Of a DNA stretch of 64,000 bases, positions 26,609 to 35,243 are shown piece after piece. The translations under genes and the position numbers were made by a program. This DNA comes from Allofranklinella schreckenbergeri. GTDB taxonomy: Bacteria; Pseudomonadota; Gammaproteobacteria; Burkholderiales; Burkholderiaceae_C. Position 1 is the first letter of the stretch, and every line of letters starts with the position of its first letter. The stretch spans positions 62,001-126,000 of the forward strand of contig NZ_RDQM01000007.1 of the NCBI RefSeq assembly GCF_003703475.1. Reading direction: 5' to 3'. Below the pieces are notes generated by a model that was not told the DNA's origin, searched no databases, and saw only the letters and a program-made list of their open reading frames with translations.

Positions 26609-27199
26609 TCAGCGCGCATGCTGCTTGCGCCACAGCCACGGCTCCTGCGGCTTGGCCTGGCCCCACAAGCCCTTGCCGCTGCGGCGCGCTTGCGCTTGCA
26701 GGGCCACCAGCGCGGGGTAGCGCTGGGCTTCGTGGTGATACACCCAGGCCATGCCGGTGCCGACCATGCGCTGGGCCACGTCCACGCCGCCGCATTCGAG
26801 GTCGAGCAGCAAGCGGCCATATTGGTCGGTGCGCGGCTTGGGCGGCAGGGTGAAGCTGGCGCTCAGGCACAAGCGGGTGAGCGCCAGGCGCGCCTGTTGG
26901 CCGTAAGCCTGGCGCAGCTCAGGTGCGTCGATGGCGCGCAGACGCACTTTGTGCAGCGCGGGCTTGCGGCTGCCCTGGGTACAGCGGGCCTGGAGGGTGT
27001 CGCCGTCGGAGACTTTGGTGACGATGCAGGCCTGCGGCGTGCGGTTGCCGCCCAAGCCACCCAAAATGCCCAAATCGTCCAGCCAGGGCACATCCCACCA
27101 GCCGCCCGCCCAGCCGCCAATCAGGCCGCCGGCCAGGCCCAAGGCCGTCAGCACGGCCGCGCGCGCGCGCCGTCGCCATCGTTTCAGCATCTTGACCAT
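26609..27199 (-). CDS. Thermonuclease-family (SNase-like) protein
   Basis: This 196-residue protein has an N-terminal membrane anchor or signal segment (about residues 12-34, AAVLTALGLAGGLIGGWAGG) and a staphylococcal-nuclease-like domain: VSDGDTLQARC, VRLRAIDAPELRQAYGQQAR and DQYGRLLLDLE carry the metal-binding aspartates and the catalytic arginine and glutamate pattern. It would be tethered to the membrane or exported and degrade nucleic acid. I take the ATG at 27199, with AAGGAGG 12 bases upstream; the ATG three codons later is an alternative. It starts 17 bases after the dehydrogenase stop, so the two may be co-transcribed. Confidence 0.82.
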   Translation of the reverse strand: MVKMLKRWRRRARAAVLTALGLAGGLIGGWAGGWWDVPWLDDLGILGGLGGNRTPQACIVTKVSDGDTLQARCTQGSRKPALHKVRLRAIDAPELRQAYGQQARLALTRLCLSASFTLPPKPRTDQYGRLLLDLECGGVDVAQRMVGTGMAWVYHHEAQRYPALVALQAQARRSGKGLWGQAKPQEPWLWRKQHAR

Positions 27200-27216
27200 T
27201 GCGGTGTCTGCCCTCC

Positions 27217-28131
27217 TTAGCCGTTGGGGCCGCCGTTTTGCCCATGCATGCCGTTGCAGCGCGCCAGCTCCAGAAACAGGGCGCTGTGGTCCAAATCCTG
27301 GTAGCCGTGCTGTGCGGCCTGGGCGAACAGCGCCTCCAGCAGCGTGGTGATGGGGGCCTGGTAGCCCAGCTCGGCGCTGGTGGCCAGGGCGTTGCGCATG
27401 TCCTTGAGCTGCACCGATAGGCGCCCGCGCGGGGTGAAGTCTTGCTCCACCATGCGCTGGCCGTGCAGTTGCAGGATGCGGCTGTCGGCAAAGCCGCCCG
27501 CAATGGCCTCGCGCACCTTGGCCGGATCGGCGCCGCCCTTCTCCGCCAGCAGCAGCCCCTCGGCCACCGCGCCGATGGTGATGCCGACGATGAGCTGGTT
27601 GACCAGCTTGGCCAACTGCCCCGCGCCGTGGCCGCCCACCCGCGTGGGCCGCCCCAGCGCGGCAAACACAGGCTGCGCGGCATCGAAATCGGCCTGCTCG
27701 CCGCCGACCATGATGGCCAGCGTGCCCGCCTCGGCCCCCACCGTGCCGCCCGAGACAGGCGCATCCAGCGCACGCACGCCGCGCGCGTGCAGCAAGGCCG
27801 CGTGCTCGCGCGCCTGGCGCGGCTGGATGGAGGCCATGTCGATGAACAAGCTGCCCGCGCGCATGGCATCGGCCACGCCCAGCTCGGTCAGCAGCAGGCG
27901 GCTGATGTCGCCGTTTTCCAGCATGGCAATGACCACATCGGCCTGCGCAGCGGCATCGGCGGGCCGCGCGTGCTGCTGCGCGCCCGCCGCCGCCAGCGGC
28001 TGGGCCTTGGCCGCCGTGCGGTTCCAGACGTGCAGGCGATAGCCCGCAGCCAGCAGGCGCTGCGCCATGGGCAAGCCCATCAGGCCTGTGCCCAGAAAGG
28101 CAATCGTTGGTTGCGCGTGTGTGTTGTGCAT
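27217..28131 (-). CDS. NAD(P)-dependent beta-hydroxyacid dehydrogenase (HIBADH/GarR family)
   Basis: This 304-residue enzyme oxidises a 3-hydroxyacid such as 3-hydroxyisobutyrate or reduces tartronate semialdehyde. A Rossmann motif FLGTGLMGLPMAQRL opens the protein, the substrate signature DAPVSGGTVGAEAGTLA is near residue 120, and the catalytic lysine lies in GQLAKLVNQL. I take the ATG at 28131 with AAGAGG upstream. A role in valine breakdown with the HIBCH-like gene 2 kb away is possible but not shown by operon structure. Substrate assignment inside this family is unreliable from sequence. Confidence 0.85.
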   Translation of the reverse strand: MHNTHAQPTIAFLGTGLMGLPMAQRLLAAGYRLHVWNRTAAKAQPLAAAGAQQHARPADAAAQADVVIAMLENGDISRLLLTELGVADAMRAGSLFIDMASIQPRQAREHAALLHARGVRALDAPVSGGTVGAEAGTLAIMVGGEQADFDAAQPVFAALGRPTRVGGHGAGQLAKLVNQLIVGITIGAVAEGLLLAEKGGADPAKVREAIAGGFADSRILQLHGQRMVEQDFTPRGRLSVQLKDMRNALATSAELGYQAPITTLLEALFAQAAQHGYQDLDHSALFLELARCNGMHGQNGGPNG

Positions 28132-28177
28132 GGTGCAAAACCTCTTGAATCCCACAATTGCGCCGTACCCCAGCACA

Positions 28178-28260
28178 ATATTTCAATCAAAAGAAAATCA
28201 ACCTTATGCCAATCAGGCCGAAACAAGGTGATTCTCTTTCCTATTGATTTAAAAATCAAA
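28178..28260. repeat. AT-rich palindromic intergenic element, copy 3
   Basis: Arms TCAATCAAAAGAAAATCAA and CTTTCCTATTGATTT flank a core that reads GGCCGAAACAAGG, the reverse orientation of copy 1. It lies just beyond the terminator of the lipoprotein gene. Confidence 0.8.
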
Positions 28261-28267
28261 ACAACAA

Positions 28268-28306
28268 AACCCGCCAGGCAAGCCTTGGGCGCTTGCCTGG
28301 CGGGTT
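28268..28306 (-). terminator. Strong terminator after the lipoprotein gene
   Basis: A 16-base arm AACCCGCCAGGCAAGC pairs with GCTTGCCTGGCGGGTT. On the minus strand a T-rich tail follows, directly adjoining the AT-rich palindrome. Confidence 0.85.
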
Positions 28307-28330
28307 GGCCGGCGGTGTCGCTCCCAATGG

Positions 28331-28762
28331 TTACGGGCGCGCCACCTTCCACGCGCCGTTGAGCAGACCATCACCGAGCTTGTCGCCAGGCTTTTGGTCT
28401 TTGGCGAAGTAATACAGCGGCATGCCCTTGTAGGCCCACTGCTTGGCGCCATCGGCGCGGATGATGATGGTGTAGTCGCCCAGCGGCTTGGCCTTGCTGT
28501 CCACCGCCAGCGGGGGCCAGTTGACGGCGCATTGGCCATTGCAGACCGATGTGCCGCTGTGGGCCGTGTCTTTCGCAAAGGTGTAAAGCGTCATCCCCTT
28601 GGGGCCGATCAGCACGCCATCGCCCGACTGCGTGGGGCTGATGAGCGCCTGCTGCTGGGCCACATCGGCCTGGCTGGGCTGTGGGGACTGCTTGGGCGCG
28701 CTGCCGCATGCCGCCAGCGCAGCGGCCGCAACGACGATGGCCATCAGTTGAGTGGTTTGCAT
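28331..28762 (-). CDS. Lipoprotein of the COG4315 type (secreted repeat domain)
   Basis: This 143-residue protein has a lipoprotein signal with lipobox LAAC (lipidated cysteine at 19) and two copies of the domain seen in COG4315 predicted lipoproteins: GMTLYTFAKDTAHSGTSVCNG and the later GMPLYYFAKDQKPGD. It would be anchored in the envelope; the function of the family is unknown. AGGAGATTGGCT precedes the ATG. It is flanked by AT-rich palindromes on both sides and has its own strong terminator, so it is probably monocistronic. Confidence 0.82.
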   Translation of the reverse strand: MQTTQLMAIVVAAAALAACGSAPKQSPQPSQADVAQQQALISPTQSGDGVLIGPKGMTLYTFAKDTAHSGTSVCNGQCAVNWPPLAVDSKAKPLGDYTIIIRADGAKQWAYKGMPLYYFAKDQKPGDKLGDGLLNGAWKVARP

Positions 28763-28863
28763 AGCCAATCTCCTCTTTCTTTGTTGAAGGTGGTCGAAAG
28801 CGGTCAGTGTAAAGGAGCTTTGCCCGCTGCCAACGCAGCCGAGCCCGCATGCCATCCGCCCCA

Positions 28864-28932
28864 AATATCCAATCAAAAGAAAATACCAATCAATACTATC
28901 AAGCCAAAATAGGTCAATTTTTATTCCCATGA
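28864..28932. repeat. AT-rich palindromic intergenic element, copy 4
   Basis: The left arm is ATCCAATCAAAAGAAAATAC and the core has GCCAAAATAGG in reverse orientation. The right arm is weak (TTTTTATTCCCATG) and merges into the terminator of the DksA-like gene. Confidence 0.65.
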
Positions 28933-28976
28933 AAAAAACCGATGGCCGCCTGCCCAGCAGGCCCCATCGGTTTTTT
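28933..28976 (-). terminator. Terminator after the DksA-like gene
   Basis: AAAAAACCGATGG pairs with CCATCGGTTTTTT around an inner GCCTG/CAGGC stem. It can work in both directions but serves the minus-strand gene that ends at 29005. Confidence 0.85.
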
Positions 28977-29004
28977 GAACGGGCGCTTACAGCAAGCGCG
29001 GCGA

Positions 29005-29388
29005 TCAATGCGCTGCTTGCGCCTGCTCCCAGCGGGATTTGCATTGCACGCAGTGCTGCGTCATCGGCTCGACCTTCAGGCGCTCGAAGGGGATGGCGCA
29101 GCCGCATTCATCGCACAGGCCGTATTCGTCGGTCTCGATCAGCTCCAGCGCCCGCTCGATGCGGGCGAGATCGGCCACATCCAACGCGGTGAGCGCGCCA
29201 TCGACTTCGCGCGTGATGTTCTTCAGCCGTGCGCTTTCGTCTTGCGAGACGCTGCCCGCAGTCACATCTGCGGGGGCCAAGTTCGCGCGGTTTTGCTCCA
29301 TTTGCTGGTTGAGTTCCTGGCGACGCGCCTCCAGCAGGGCTTTCAGCTCTGCCCGTTGCGTTGCAGTGAGGGGGGCGGGTTGGCTCAT
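29005..29388 (-). CDS. TraR/DksA-family zinc-finger protein
   Basis: This 127-residue protein belongs to the TraR/DksA family, which binds the RNA polymerase secondary channel and adjusts transcription. Residues 8-85 are predicted coiled coil, and the C-terminal zinc finger has cysteines 92, 95, 113 and 116 (CDEC and CVQC). The typical DksA coiled-coil-tip acidic pair is not obvious, so it may be a DksA-like paralogue rather than DksA itself. I use the ATG at 29388 with AAAGG seven bases upstream; an ATG five codons earlier is less well placed. Confidence 0.85.
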   Translation of the reverse strand: MSQPAPLTATQRAELKALLEARRQELNQQMEQNRANLAPADVTAGSVSQDESARLKNITREVDGALTALDVADLARIERALELIETDEYGLCDECGCAIPFERLKVEPMTQHCVQCKSRWEQAQAAH

Positions 29389-29728
29389 AGTCAGACCTTT
29401 CATGAAATGTGGCTTTTCTCGGCAGGATAGCACCGGCTTGAGCGTCCGCCAGCCTTGCAAGCGCATTGCGAGTGCATTGCAAGCGCTCAATGGGCTTTTT
29501 CCTGGAGCTGGCGCGCGATCTCGCCTCTGCGCACGGGGGCAAGCAGCGGCTGGTGCCGGTGTGCGGGGTGCAAAACAAGGCCAGGCTGGCGGGCCAACCG
29601 GCAAGGCGGCCATGCCAGAATCCACCGCCGCCGCGCGCCGCACCTCTTGTCGGACATGCTGTGCAGCGCGCTGTTTGGCGCCCCGTTTGCGGGTCTTTCC
29701 CGGTCTTTGTTTGTTTTTGCACGCCACC
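29389..29728. other. Divergent promoter region between the DksA-like and EamA genes
   Basis: These 340 bases should contain promoters for both flanking genes. At 29455-29464 and 29477-29486 the 10-mer TTGCAAGCGC occurs twice with 22 bases between starts, possibly an operator pair. Open frames across the region show no recognisable domain. Confidence 0.45.
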
Positions 29729-30643
29729 ATGTCGCCCTCCTCTGCCAGCCGCCACACGGCCCATTTACTGGCCCTTGCCACGATCACGCTGTGGTCCTCC
29801 CTCGGGGCGCTAGGCTCTTCACTCACGCATGTGCCGCCGTTTTTGCTCACGGGCCTGGGCTTGCTGGCTGGCAGCTTGATCGCCTTGCCCATGGTGCGTT
29901 TTGATCTGCGCCGCCTGGCCGTGCCCTGGCCGACGCTGGCCATTGGCGTTTATGGCTTGTTTGGCTACCACTTTCTGTTGTTCACGGCTTTTGGGCTGGC
30001 CCCTGCGGTGGAGGCCAATTTGCTCAACTACTTGTGGCCGCTTGGCATTGTGTTGATGGCGCCGCTGTTGCTGCCCGGCGTGCGTCTGACGCCCGCGCAC
30101 ATGGCGGCGGCGCTGGCGGGGTTTGCCGGGGCAGCCATCGCCATCGCGGGGCGCAGCAGCGGCACGGCAGGCGCGACGGATGCAGCAGGCGCGACGGATG
30201 CAGCAGGCGCGGCGCATCCGGCAGTGGGCTATGCCTGCGCGATAGGCGCGGCGTTCATCTGGTCCAGCTATTCGCTGTTGACCAAGCGCCTGGCGATGAC
30301 GGGGCGGGATTTCCCCACCGCGGCCATTGGCACATTCGGGCTGGTTTCGGGCTTGCTGGCGCTGGGTTGCCATTGGCTGTGGGAGCCACGCGTGGCGCTG
30401 TCGCTGCGCGACATGGCGCTGATCGCCGCCCTGGCGCTGGGGCCGCTGGGGGGCGCGTTTTTCTTGTGGGACAAAGCCCTCAAACTGGGCGATGCCCGCC
30501 AAATCGGCGTGCTGAGCTATTTGACGCCGCTGCTCTCTACCCTGCTCTTGCTGTGGACGACAGGACGCCCGCTGAGCTGGAACGTGGCGCTGGCCACAGG
30601 GCTGATTCTGAGCGCCGCCGTAGTGGGCGCACGGGCACGCTGA
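29729..30643 (+). CDS. EamA/DMT-family transporter
   Basis: This 304-residue inner-membrane protein has ten predicted transmembrane helices in two EamA repeats, typical of drug/metabolite transporters that export amino acids or other small molecules. Between the halves (residues about 146-162) lies a short repetitive loop of alternating GATDAA units made by a 15-bp tandem repeat. The ATG at 29729 is where the hydrophobic protein begins; the frame is open far upstream but unrelated. The substrate is unknown. It converges on dapB. Confidence 0.82.
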   Translation: MSPSSASRHTAHLLALATITLWSSLGALGSSLTHVPPFLLTGLGLLAGSLIALPMVRFDLRRLAVPWPTLAIGVYGLFGYHFLLFTAFGLAPAVEANLLNYLWPLGIVLMAPLLLPGVRLTPAHMAAALAGFAGAAIAIAGRSSGTAGATDAAGATDAAGAAHPAVGYACAIGAAFIWSSYSLLTKRLAMTGRDFPTAAIGTFGLVSGLLALGCHWLWEPRVALSLRDMALIAALALGPLGGAFFLWDKALKLGDARQIGVLSYLTPLLSTLLLLWTTGRPLSWNVALATGLILSAAVVGARAR

Positions 30644-30682
30644 GGCGCCAAGAGGGCCTGTTCAAAGGCGCGACACCAGCGC

Positions 30683-31495
30683 TTACCGCAACCCCAACAC
30701 GTCAAACATATCGAACAGCCCCGTGCGCTGCCCGGCCAGGAACTCCGCCGCACGCAGGCTTCCTTGCGCATAACCAGCGCGGCTGGAGGCTTTGTGGCTG
30801 ATTTCGATGCGCTCGCCCGTGCCCGCAAACAGCACGGTGTGATCGCCCACGATATCGCCGCCGCGCACGGTGGCAAAGCCGATGCTGGAGGGATCGCGCT
30901 CGCCCGTGTGGCCATAGCGTTCATAGACGGCGCAATCTTTCAGGTCGCGCCCCAAGGCCTGGGCGATGACCTCGCCCATTTTCAGCGCCGTGCCGCTGGG
31001 CGCATCGACTTTGTGGCGGTGGTGCGCTTCGATGATTTCAATGTCGTAGCCCGTGGACAAGGCCTGGGCGGCCATCTCCAGCAGCTTGAGCGTGACATTC
31101 ACGCCCACGCTCATATTGGGCGCGAACACCATGGCGTTGCGCGTGGCGAAATCGGCCAGTTGGCTTTTCTGCGCCTCGCTAAAGCCGGTGGTGCCAATCA
31201 CGGATTTCACGCCCAAGGCGTCGCACAGCGCCAAATGCGCCAGCGTGCCCTCGGGGCGAGTGAAATCGATCAGCACATCGGCGCCTTGCAGGCCCTGCTG
31301 GGCGCTGTCGCAGACGGTCACGCCTGTTTGCAGACCGGCAAACAGGCCCGCGTCTTGCCCCACGCGGGCGCTGCCCGGTTGGTCAAACGCGCCGCAAAGG
31401 CGGTGGCGCTGGCCGCGCGCAATGGCTTCGATCAGCATCTGGCCCATGCGGCCGCTGGCGCCTGCAACGGCGATGTTCAGAGAAGGGGTGTTCAT
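30683..31495 (-). CDS. dapB: 4-hydroxy-tetrahydrodipicolinate reductase
   Basis: This 270-residue cytosolic enzyme reduces 4-hydroxy-tetrahydrodipicolinate with NAD(P)H in lysine and diaminopimelate synthesis. The nucleotide-binding motif is [10 protein letters not shown] (residues 9-18), and the catalytic signature [16 protein letters not shown] is near residue 155. The C-terminal [17 protein letters not shown] region is complete. It lies downstream of bamE on the same strand, separated by a hairpin at 31531-31556. Confidence 0.96.
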   Translation of the reverse strand: MNTPSLNIAVAGASGRMGQMLIEAIARGQRHRLCGAFDQPGSARVGQDAGLFAGLQTGVTVCDSAQQGLQGADVLIDFTRPEGTLAHLALCDALGVKSVIGTTGFSEAQKSQLADFATRNAMVFAPNMSVGVNVTLKLLEMAAQALSTGYDIEIIEAHHRHKVDAPSGTALKMGEVIAQALGRDLKDCAVYERYGHTGERDPSSIGFATVRGGDIVGDHTVLFAGTGERIEISHKASSRAGYAQGSLRAAEFLAGQRTGLFDMFDVLGLR

Positions 31496-31530
31496 AGGAA
31501 TAGGGGCAATGCCAGGAAGGGGATGGACAA

Positions 31531-31556
31531 AGGCCCGCTGTTGCAGCAGCGGGCCT
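31531..31556 (-). terminator. Possible weak terminator or attenuator between bamE and dapB
   Basis: AGGCCCGCTG pairs with CAGCGGGCCT across 6 bases. Only a short TTTG follows on the minus strand, so termination may be partial. Confidence 0.45.
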
Positions 31557-31668
31557 CAACGATGGGGAAAACAATGCGGGGATTGCAAGCGCCAATCTGC
31601 AAATGCGGGCGAGGGCGGCATGCCCTGGCCACGACCGGATGCGGCTTGCGGCTTGGCGCTGGGCTTCT

Positions 31669-32226
31669 TCACTCCAGAGGGGGATAGCTCAGGCGCGGTG
31701 GAGAGGCCTCAGCGGCCTGCTCGGCTGCCGGGGGTTGCCGATCGGCTGCTGGTGCAAAACGCTGGAGTTGCTCGGGCGTAGCCTCCAGACGCGGCACGCG
31801 TGGCTTGCGGTTGGCCTGGCCTAGCAGGGCGACGAACTCGTGCTCGGAAGGCATTTCGTCGCCTTCCACGCGATCAAGCACAAAGCCGCTGAAAAAGACG
31901 GTGAGTTTTTTCTCCTCAAACTTCAGCCCTTTGCGCTTGATGGTAAAGACGTAATCCCAGCGATCGGCGTGGAACACGCTGGTGACCAAGGGGGTGCCCA
32001 GAATATTGCGCACTTGCTCGCGCGACATGCCCGGCTGCAGGGCCTGCACTTGCTCGCGCGAGACAAAATTGCCCTGCACCACTTCGATTTGATAGGGGGT
32101 GATGGCGTTCACCATCCGGCCGCTGGCACGATCAACCGATGAGCACGCCGACAAGCCAGCCAGGAGCATGACCGCACACACCACTCGCGCACCGCCCAGC
32201 AGGGCCTGTTTTAAGCTCCAATCCAT
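31669..32226 (-). CDS. bamE: Outer-membrane assembly factor BamE (SmpA/OmlA)
   Basis: This 185-residue lipoprotein is part of the BAM complex that inserts beta-barrel proteins. The signal peptide ends in the lipobox LSAC near residue 28. The SmpA/OmlA domain follows, with MSREQVRNILGTPLV and WDYVFTIKRKG. A proline- and alanine-rich tail of about 45 residues extends beyond the usual domain. I use the ATG at 32226; a GTG three codons upstream is possible. It is divergent from fur, the usual arrangement in Burkholderiales. Confidence 0.93.
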   Translation of the reverse strand: MDWSLKQALLGGARVVCAVMLLAGLSACSSVDRASGRMVNAITPYQIEVVQGNFVSREQVQALQPGMSREQVRNILGTPLVTSVFHADRWDYVFTIKRKGLKFEEKKLTVFFSGFVLDRVEGDEMPSEHEFVALLGQANRKPRVPRLEATPEQLQRFAPAADRQPPAAEQAAEASPPRLSYPPLE

Positions 32227-32339
32227 TGTCACCACCCGTGCCGATCCTGTGATTCAAAGTTATGATCAAGCGATTGTAGCGGCTGCTTTTGGCTGCGCCG
32301 GGGCCTGTGCACAGGTGCCATTTCACGATTGGATTTGCA

Positions 32340-32807
32340 ATGACCAGCAATATTGAAGAACTGAAAAGCACAGGTCTGAAGGCCACTTTGCCACGCCTGA
32401 AAATTCTGGAAATCTTCCAGAAAGCCGAGCAGCGCCACATGACGGCTGAAGATGTGTACCGCATTTTGCTGGATGAGCGCTCCGACATCGGCTTGGCCAC
32501 CGTGTATCGCGTGCTGACACAGTTTGAACAGGCGGGCATTCTGGATCGCCGCAATTTTGAAAGCGGCAAAGCCATTTACGAACTCAACGAGGGCCAGCCC
32601 CATGACCATATGGTGTGCACCGTCACGGGCAAGGTCGAGGAGTTTTACGACGCCGAGATCGACAGGCGCCTCAAGGAAATCGCCGAAGAGCGTGGCTGGG
32701 TGGTGCATGGCCACGCCATTACCATTTATGGCGTCAGCCCCGGCGTGGGCAACAACAAGTCTGGCGCGGCCAAGCCCGCAGGCAAGAGCAAAAAGGCCGG
32801 AACCTGA
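32340..32807 (+). CDS. fur: Ferric uptake regulator Fur
   Basis: This 155-residue dimeric metal-dependent repressor controls iron acquisition genes. The winged-helix domain spans residues 1-80 (LKATLPRLKILEIFQ, GLATVYRVLTQFE). The metal site region reads QPHDHMVCT, so the first histidine of the common HHDH is a proline, and the second cysteine of the classical CxxC is missing, as in other betaproteobacterial Fur. The C-terminus has a lysine- and alanine-rich tail. I use the ATG at 32340. It could regulate the TonB receptor operon at the start of the window. Confidence 0.95.
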   Translation: MTSNIEELKSTGLKATLPRLKILEIFQKAEQRHMTAEDVYRILLDERSDIGLATVYRVLTQFEQAGILDRRNFESGKAIYELNEGQPHDHMVCTVTGKVEEFYDAEIDRRLKEIAEERGWVVHGHAITIYGVSPGVGNNKSGAAKPAGKSKKAGT

Positions 32808-32821
32808 CTTCCCGAGTCTAA

Positions 32822-32899
32822 ATTACATTTCAAAAAGAAAATAAATATATGGCTTTAGGCATGGTACACCTAAAGCCATTTTTACTTTGATTTGGAATA
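32822..32899. repeat. AT-rich palindromic intergenic element, copy 5 (terminator-like)
   Basis: This copy lies between the converging fur and hprK genes. Arms TTTCAAAAAGAAAATAAA and TTACTTTGATTTGG flank a core in which ATGGCTTTAGG pairs with CCTAAAGCCAT and is followed by T. Here the core is clearly a hairpin that could terminate both transcripts. Confidence 0.75.
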
Positions 32900-32904
32900 A
32901 AGCC

Positions 32905-33876
32905 TCAATCCAAGGCAGACCGGTCGTTGGCTGCATCAGCCTCCATCGCCTCACGCTGGCGGCGGATGAACTCGGCATAGGTATCCACCCCTCTGAGCCG
33001 CAGCACATAGTTGCGCACAGCGGCTTCAACCAGCACGGCCAAGTTGCGCCCGGCCATCACCTGAATGATGGCTTTGTGCACGGGCACGCCCAAGATAGGC
33101 TCCATCAGCGGCTCGTGCGGCAGGCGCTCGTAATCGCGCTCCATCGTTTGGCGACGCACCAAATGCACAATCATGCGCAGCCGCATGCGTCGGCGCACGG
33201 CGGTTTCTCCGAAAATCGCGCGAATATCCAGCAAGCCGATGCCGCGCACTTCCAACAGATTGCGCAACAGCTCGGGGCATTTGCCCTCCAGCGCGTCCTG
33301 GCTGATTTGCACGATATCCACCACATCGTCCGCCACCAGACCGTGGCCGCGCGAGATCAGCTCCAGCCCCAGCTCGCTTTTGCCCAGCCCAGACTCGCCC
33401 GTGATCAGCACGCCCACGCCCAAAATATCCATGAACACGCCGTGCAACGTGGTGCTGGCCGCAAACAGCTTGAACAGGTAGTTGCACATCACGTCGATCA
33501 CATACGCGCCGGACTCTTGCGTGGCAAACAGGGGGATTTGCGCCTGCTCGCACATCGCCATCAATTCGGGCGGCGCTTGCTGGCCTTCGGCGAGAACCAG
33601 CACGGGCGGCTCCAGCTCCGTGATGCGCGCCACGCGCCGCGCGCAGTCGGCCCGTGTGGAGCTGGTGAGGTAGCGGATTTCCCGCTCGCCCAGCACTTGT
33701 GCACGAAAAGGGTGGATGTAGTTGAGATACCCGACCAAATCGGCGCTGGCCCGCGCCGATTGCACCGCGCGCTCGTCAAAACGCCTGGCATAGGCGGCGC
33801 GCCCGGCAATCCACTGCCAGCCCAGCATATCGGCAAACTCATCAAAAATGGCCTGGGCGCTAACAGTATTGGGCAT
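32905..33876 (-). CDS. hprK: HPr kinase/phosphorylase
   Basis: This 323-residue enzyme phosphorylates and dephosphorylates HPr on serine, and in proteobacteria links a partial PTS to regulation. The P-loop [14 protein letters not shown] lies near residue 160 and the family signature [15 protein letters not shown] near residue 209. The N-terminal HprK domain is complete. I take the ATG at 33876 (MPNTV) rather than one three codons upstream. It is downstream of ptsN on the same strand with a 72-base gap, as in other Burkholderiales. Confidence 0.95.
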   Translation of the reverse strand: MPNTVSAQAIFDEFADMLGWQWIAGRAAYARRFDERAVQSARASADLVGYLNYIHPFRAQVLGEREIRYLTSSTRADCARRVARITELEPPVLVLAEGQQAPPELMAMCEQAQIPLFATQESGAYVIDVMCNYLFKLFAASTTLHGVFMDILGVGVLITGESGLGKSELGLELISRGHGLVADDVVDIVQISQDALEGKCPELLRNLLEVRGIGLLDIRAIFGETAVRRRMRLRMIVHLVRRQTMERDYERLPHEPLMEPILGVPVHKAIIQVMAGRNLAVLVEAAVRNYVLRLRGVDTYAEFIRRQREAMEADAANDRSALD

Positions 33877-33948
33877 GGCGAACACGGCAAAAGCGCGCGA
33901 TCAAAAAAGCGCACAAAAACGCGCGATGGGGAAAGGGGGGAAAGAAAA

Positions 33949-34422
33949 TCAGCCCGCTTGCAGCTCGGGCGAGCGCCAATGCGCAATCAGGTCGTGCAAT
34001 TCCTGCGCATCGTTGGAGGCGATCAAGGCATCGCGCAAATCGATATCGCTGAGCATTTGGGCGATTTCGGCCAGGATTTGCAAATGCTCCTCAGTCGCCG
34101 CTTCCGGCACAAGGAGAAAGATCATCAGGCTCACCGGCTGCTCGTCAGGCGAGCCAAATCCAATGGGCTGCGCCAGGCGGAACATGGCAGCCATGGGAGC
34201 ATGCAGCCCCCGAATACGCCCGTGGGGAATGGCCACGCGGTGACCCAGGCCCGTGGAGCCTAAACGCTCGCGCGCAAACAGGCTTTCGGTCACCACCACT
34301 CGCGAGAGGCCATGCAGGCTCTCGAACAGCAGGCCCGCCTCCTCAAAGGCGCGCTTTTTACTGGTGACATCCACACTGACCAGCACGCGCTCGGGCGGAA
34401 GAATGGAAGATAGACGATTCAT
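33949..34422 (-). CDS. ptsN: Nitrogen-regulatory PTS enzyme IIA
   Basis: This 157-residue EIIA-Ntr protein receives phosphate on a histidine and regulates nitrogen, potassium and stress functions. The phosphorylated histidine is in VAIPHGRI near residue 67. The domain is complete and of normal length. A terminator lies between it and the upstream hpf gene, so it probably also has its own promoter. Its usual upstream neighbour rpoN is not here but 18 kb away. Confidence 0.95.
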   Translation of the reverse strand: MNRLSSILPPERVLVSVDVTSKKRAFEEAGLLFESLHGLSRVVVTESLFARERLGSTGLGHRVAIPHGRIRGLHAPMAAMFRLAQPIGFGSPDEQPVSLMIFLLVPEAATEEHLQILAEIAQMLSDIDLRDALIASNDAQELHDLIAHWRSPELQAG

Positions 34423-34528
34423 AGTGGGCGAATATTATGCCTATGCGAGCGTTTGACAATAATTTACAGGTATTTCCTCTTTGCAAGAGGCGATCACTTG
34501 GGTAGAAAGCCTGTCCCCCGCCAAAAAA

Positions 34529-34554
34529 AGCCAGCCAGGCATTGCTGGCTGGCT
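34529..34554 (-). terminator. Terminator between hpf and ptsN
   Basis: AGCCAGCCAG pairs with CTGGCTGGCT across 6 bases, followed on the minus strand by seven T. It should end the hpf transcript before ptsN. Confidence 0.85.
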
Positions 34555-34623
34555 GTCGAGAGGGGCGCTTGGGCGCGAGGATAGGGAGCACATTTCAAGC
34601 CCCATCCTCACGCCGCCAACGCT

Positions 34624-34959
34624 TCAGGCGGAGAGCGTTTTCTTGTGCGCCTGATGGTCGTGGTCTTTGATCTTGTCCTTGAACTTGACGATCTGGCGAT
34701 CGAGCTTGTCCACCATCTCGTCAATTGCGGCGTACAAATCCTCATGCGAGGTTTTGACGTGGATATCTCCTCCTTTGAGCAGCATGGTGCATTCGGCGCT
34801 TTGGCGCCCCTCTTTTTCCTTGGTGTTCTCCAGCGAGAGCAACACACGCACGTCAATCACCTGGTCGAATCGTTTGGTCACACGGGCCAGCTTGTTGCTC
34901 ACGAATTCCTTGAGCGCAGGCGTGACTTCCAAGTGGTGTCCGCTGATAGTGAGGTTCAT
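34624..34959 (-). CDS. hpf: Short-form ribosome hibernation promoting factor
   Basis: This 111-residue protein binds the 30S subunit and inactivates ribosomes in stationary phase. It has the HPF/YfiA fold with MNLTISGHHLEVTPALKEFV at the start and the conserved DIHVKTSHEDLYAAIDEMVDKL segment. It lacks the C-terminal domain of long HPF, as expected for betaproteobacteria. AAAAGGAGCAAGCCTT precedes the ATG. In most relatives it directly follows rpoN; here it is the first gene of its transcript. Confidence 0.93.
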   Translation of the reverse strand: MNLTISGHHLEVTPALKEFVSNKLARVTKRFDQVIDVRVLLSLENTKEKEGRQSAECTMLLKGGDIHVKTSHEDLYAAIDEMVDKLDRQIVKFKDKIKDHDHQAHKKTLSA

Positions 34960-35189
34960 AAGGCTTGCTCCTTTTCATTGATCCACTTGCGCGGCTCCGC
35001 AGCATGGGCTAGCCAGCCGGGCCGCACCTCGCGGCAAAGTGACCCAAAACCACTCTGCCGTGCGCGCACTATGCGCCGCATGCGCGCGAATGGCAAGTGC
35101 GAATGCAAGCGCGCCCAGACTTTGTTCGGTTATCCACCCAGAAGGCTTGCACCCAACACTTATGGGCGAGAATACGCGGTGAACTTCGG

Positions 35190-35221
35190 GGGCCTGCCCG
35201 CTTTGCGCAGGCCCTTGTTTT
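35190..35221 (+). terminator. Terminator-like hairpin in the purC leader
   Basis: GGGCCTGC pairs with GCAGGCCC across 9 bases, followed by TTGTTTT. It reads toward purC and ends only about 22 bases before its ATG, so it may be an attenuator, or the end of a short upstream transcript. Confidence 0.55.
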
Positions 35222-35243
35222 GCTGGCTTTCTGCGTTCAGACC

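Noticed and set aside
26609-28186. A 525-residue fusion ending in the thermonuclease domain
   Set aside because: The upstream part is a frame-shifted shadow of the dehydrogenase gene; the nuclease has its own ATG and ribosome-binding site at 27199.
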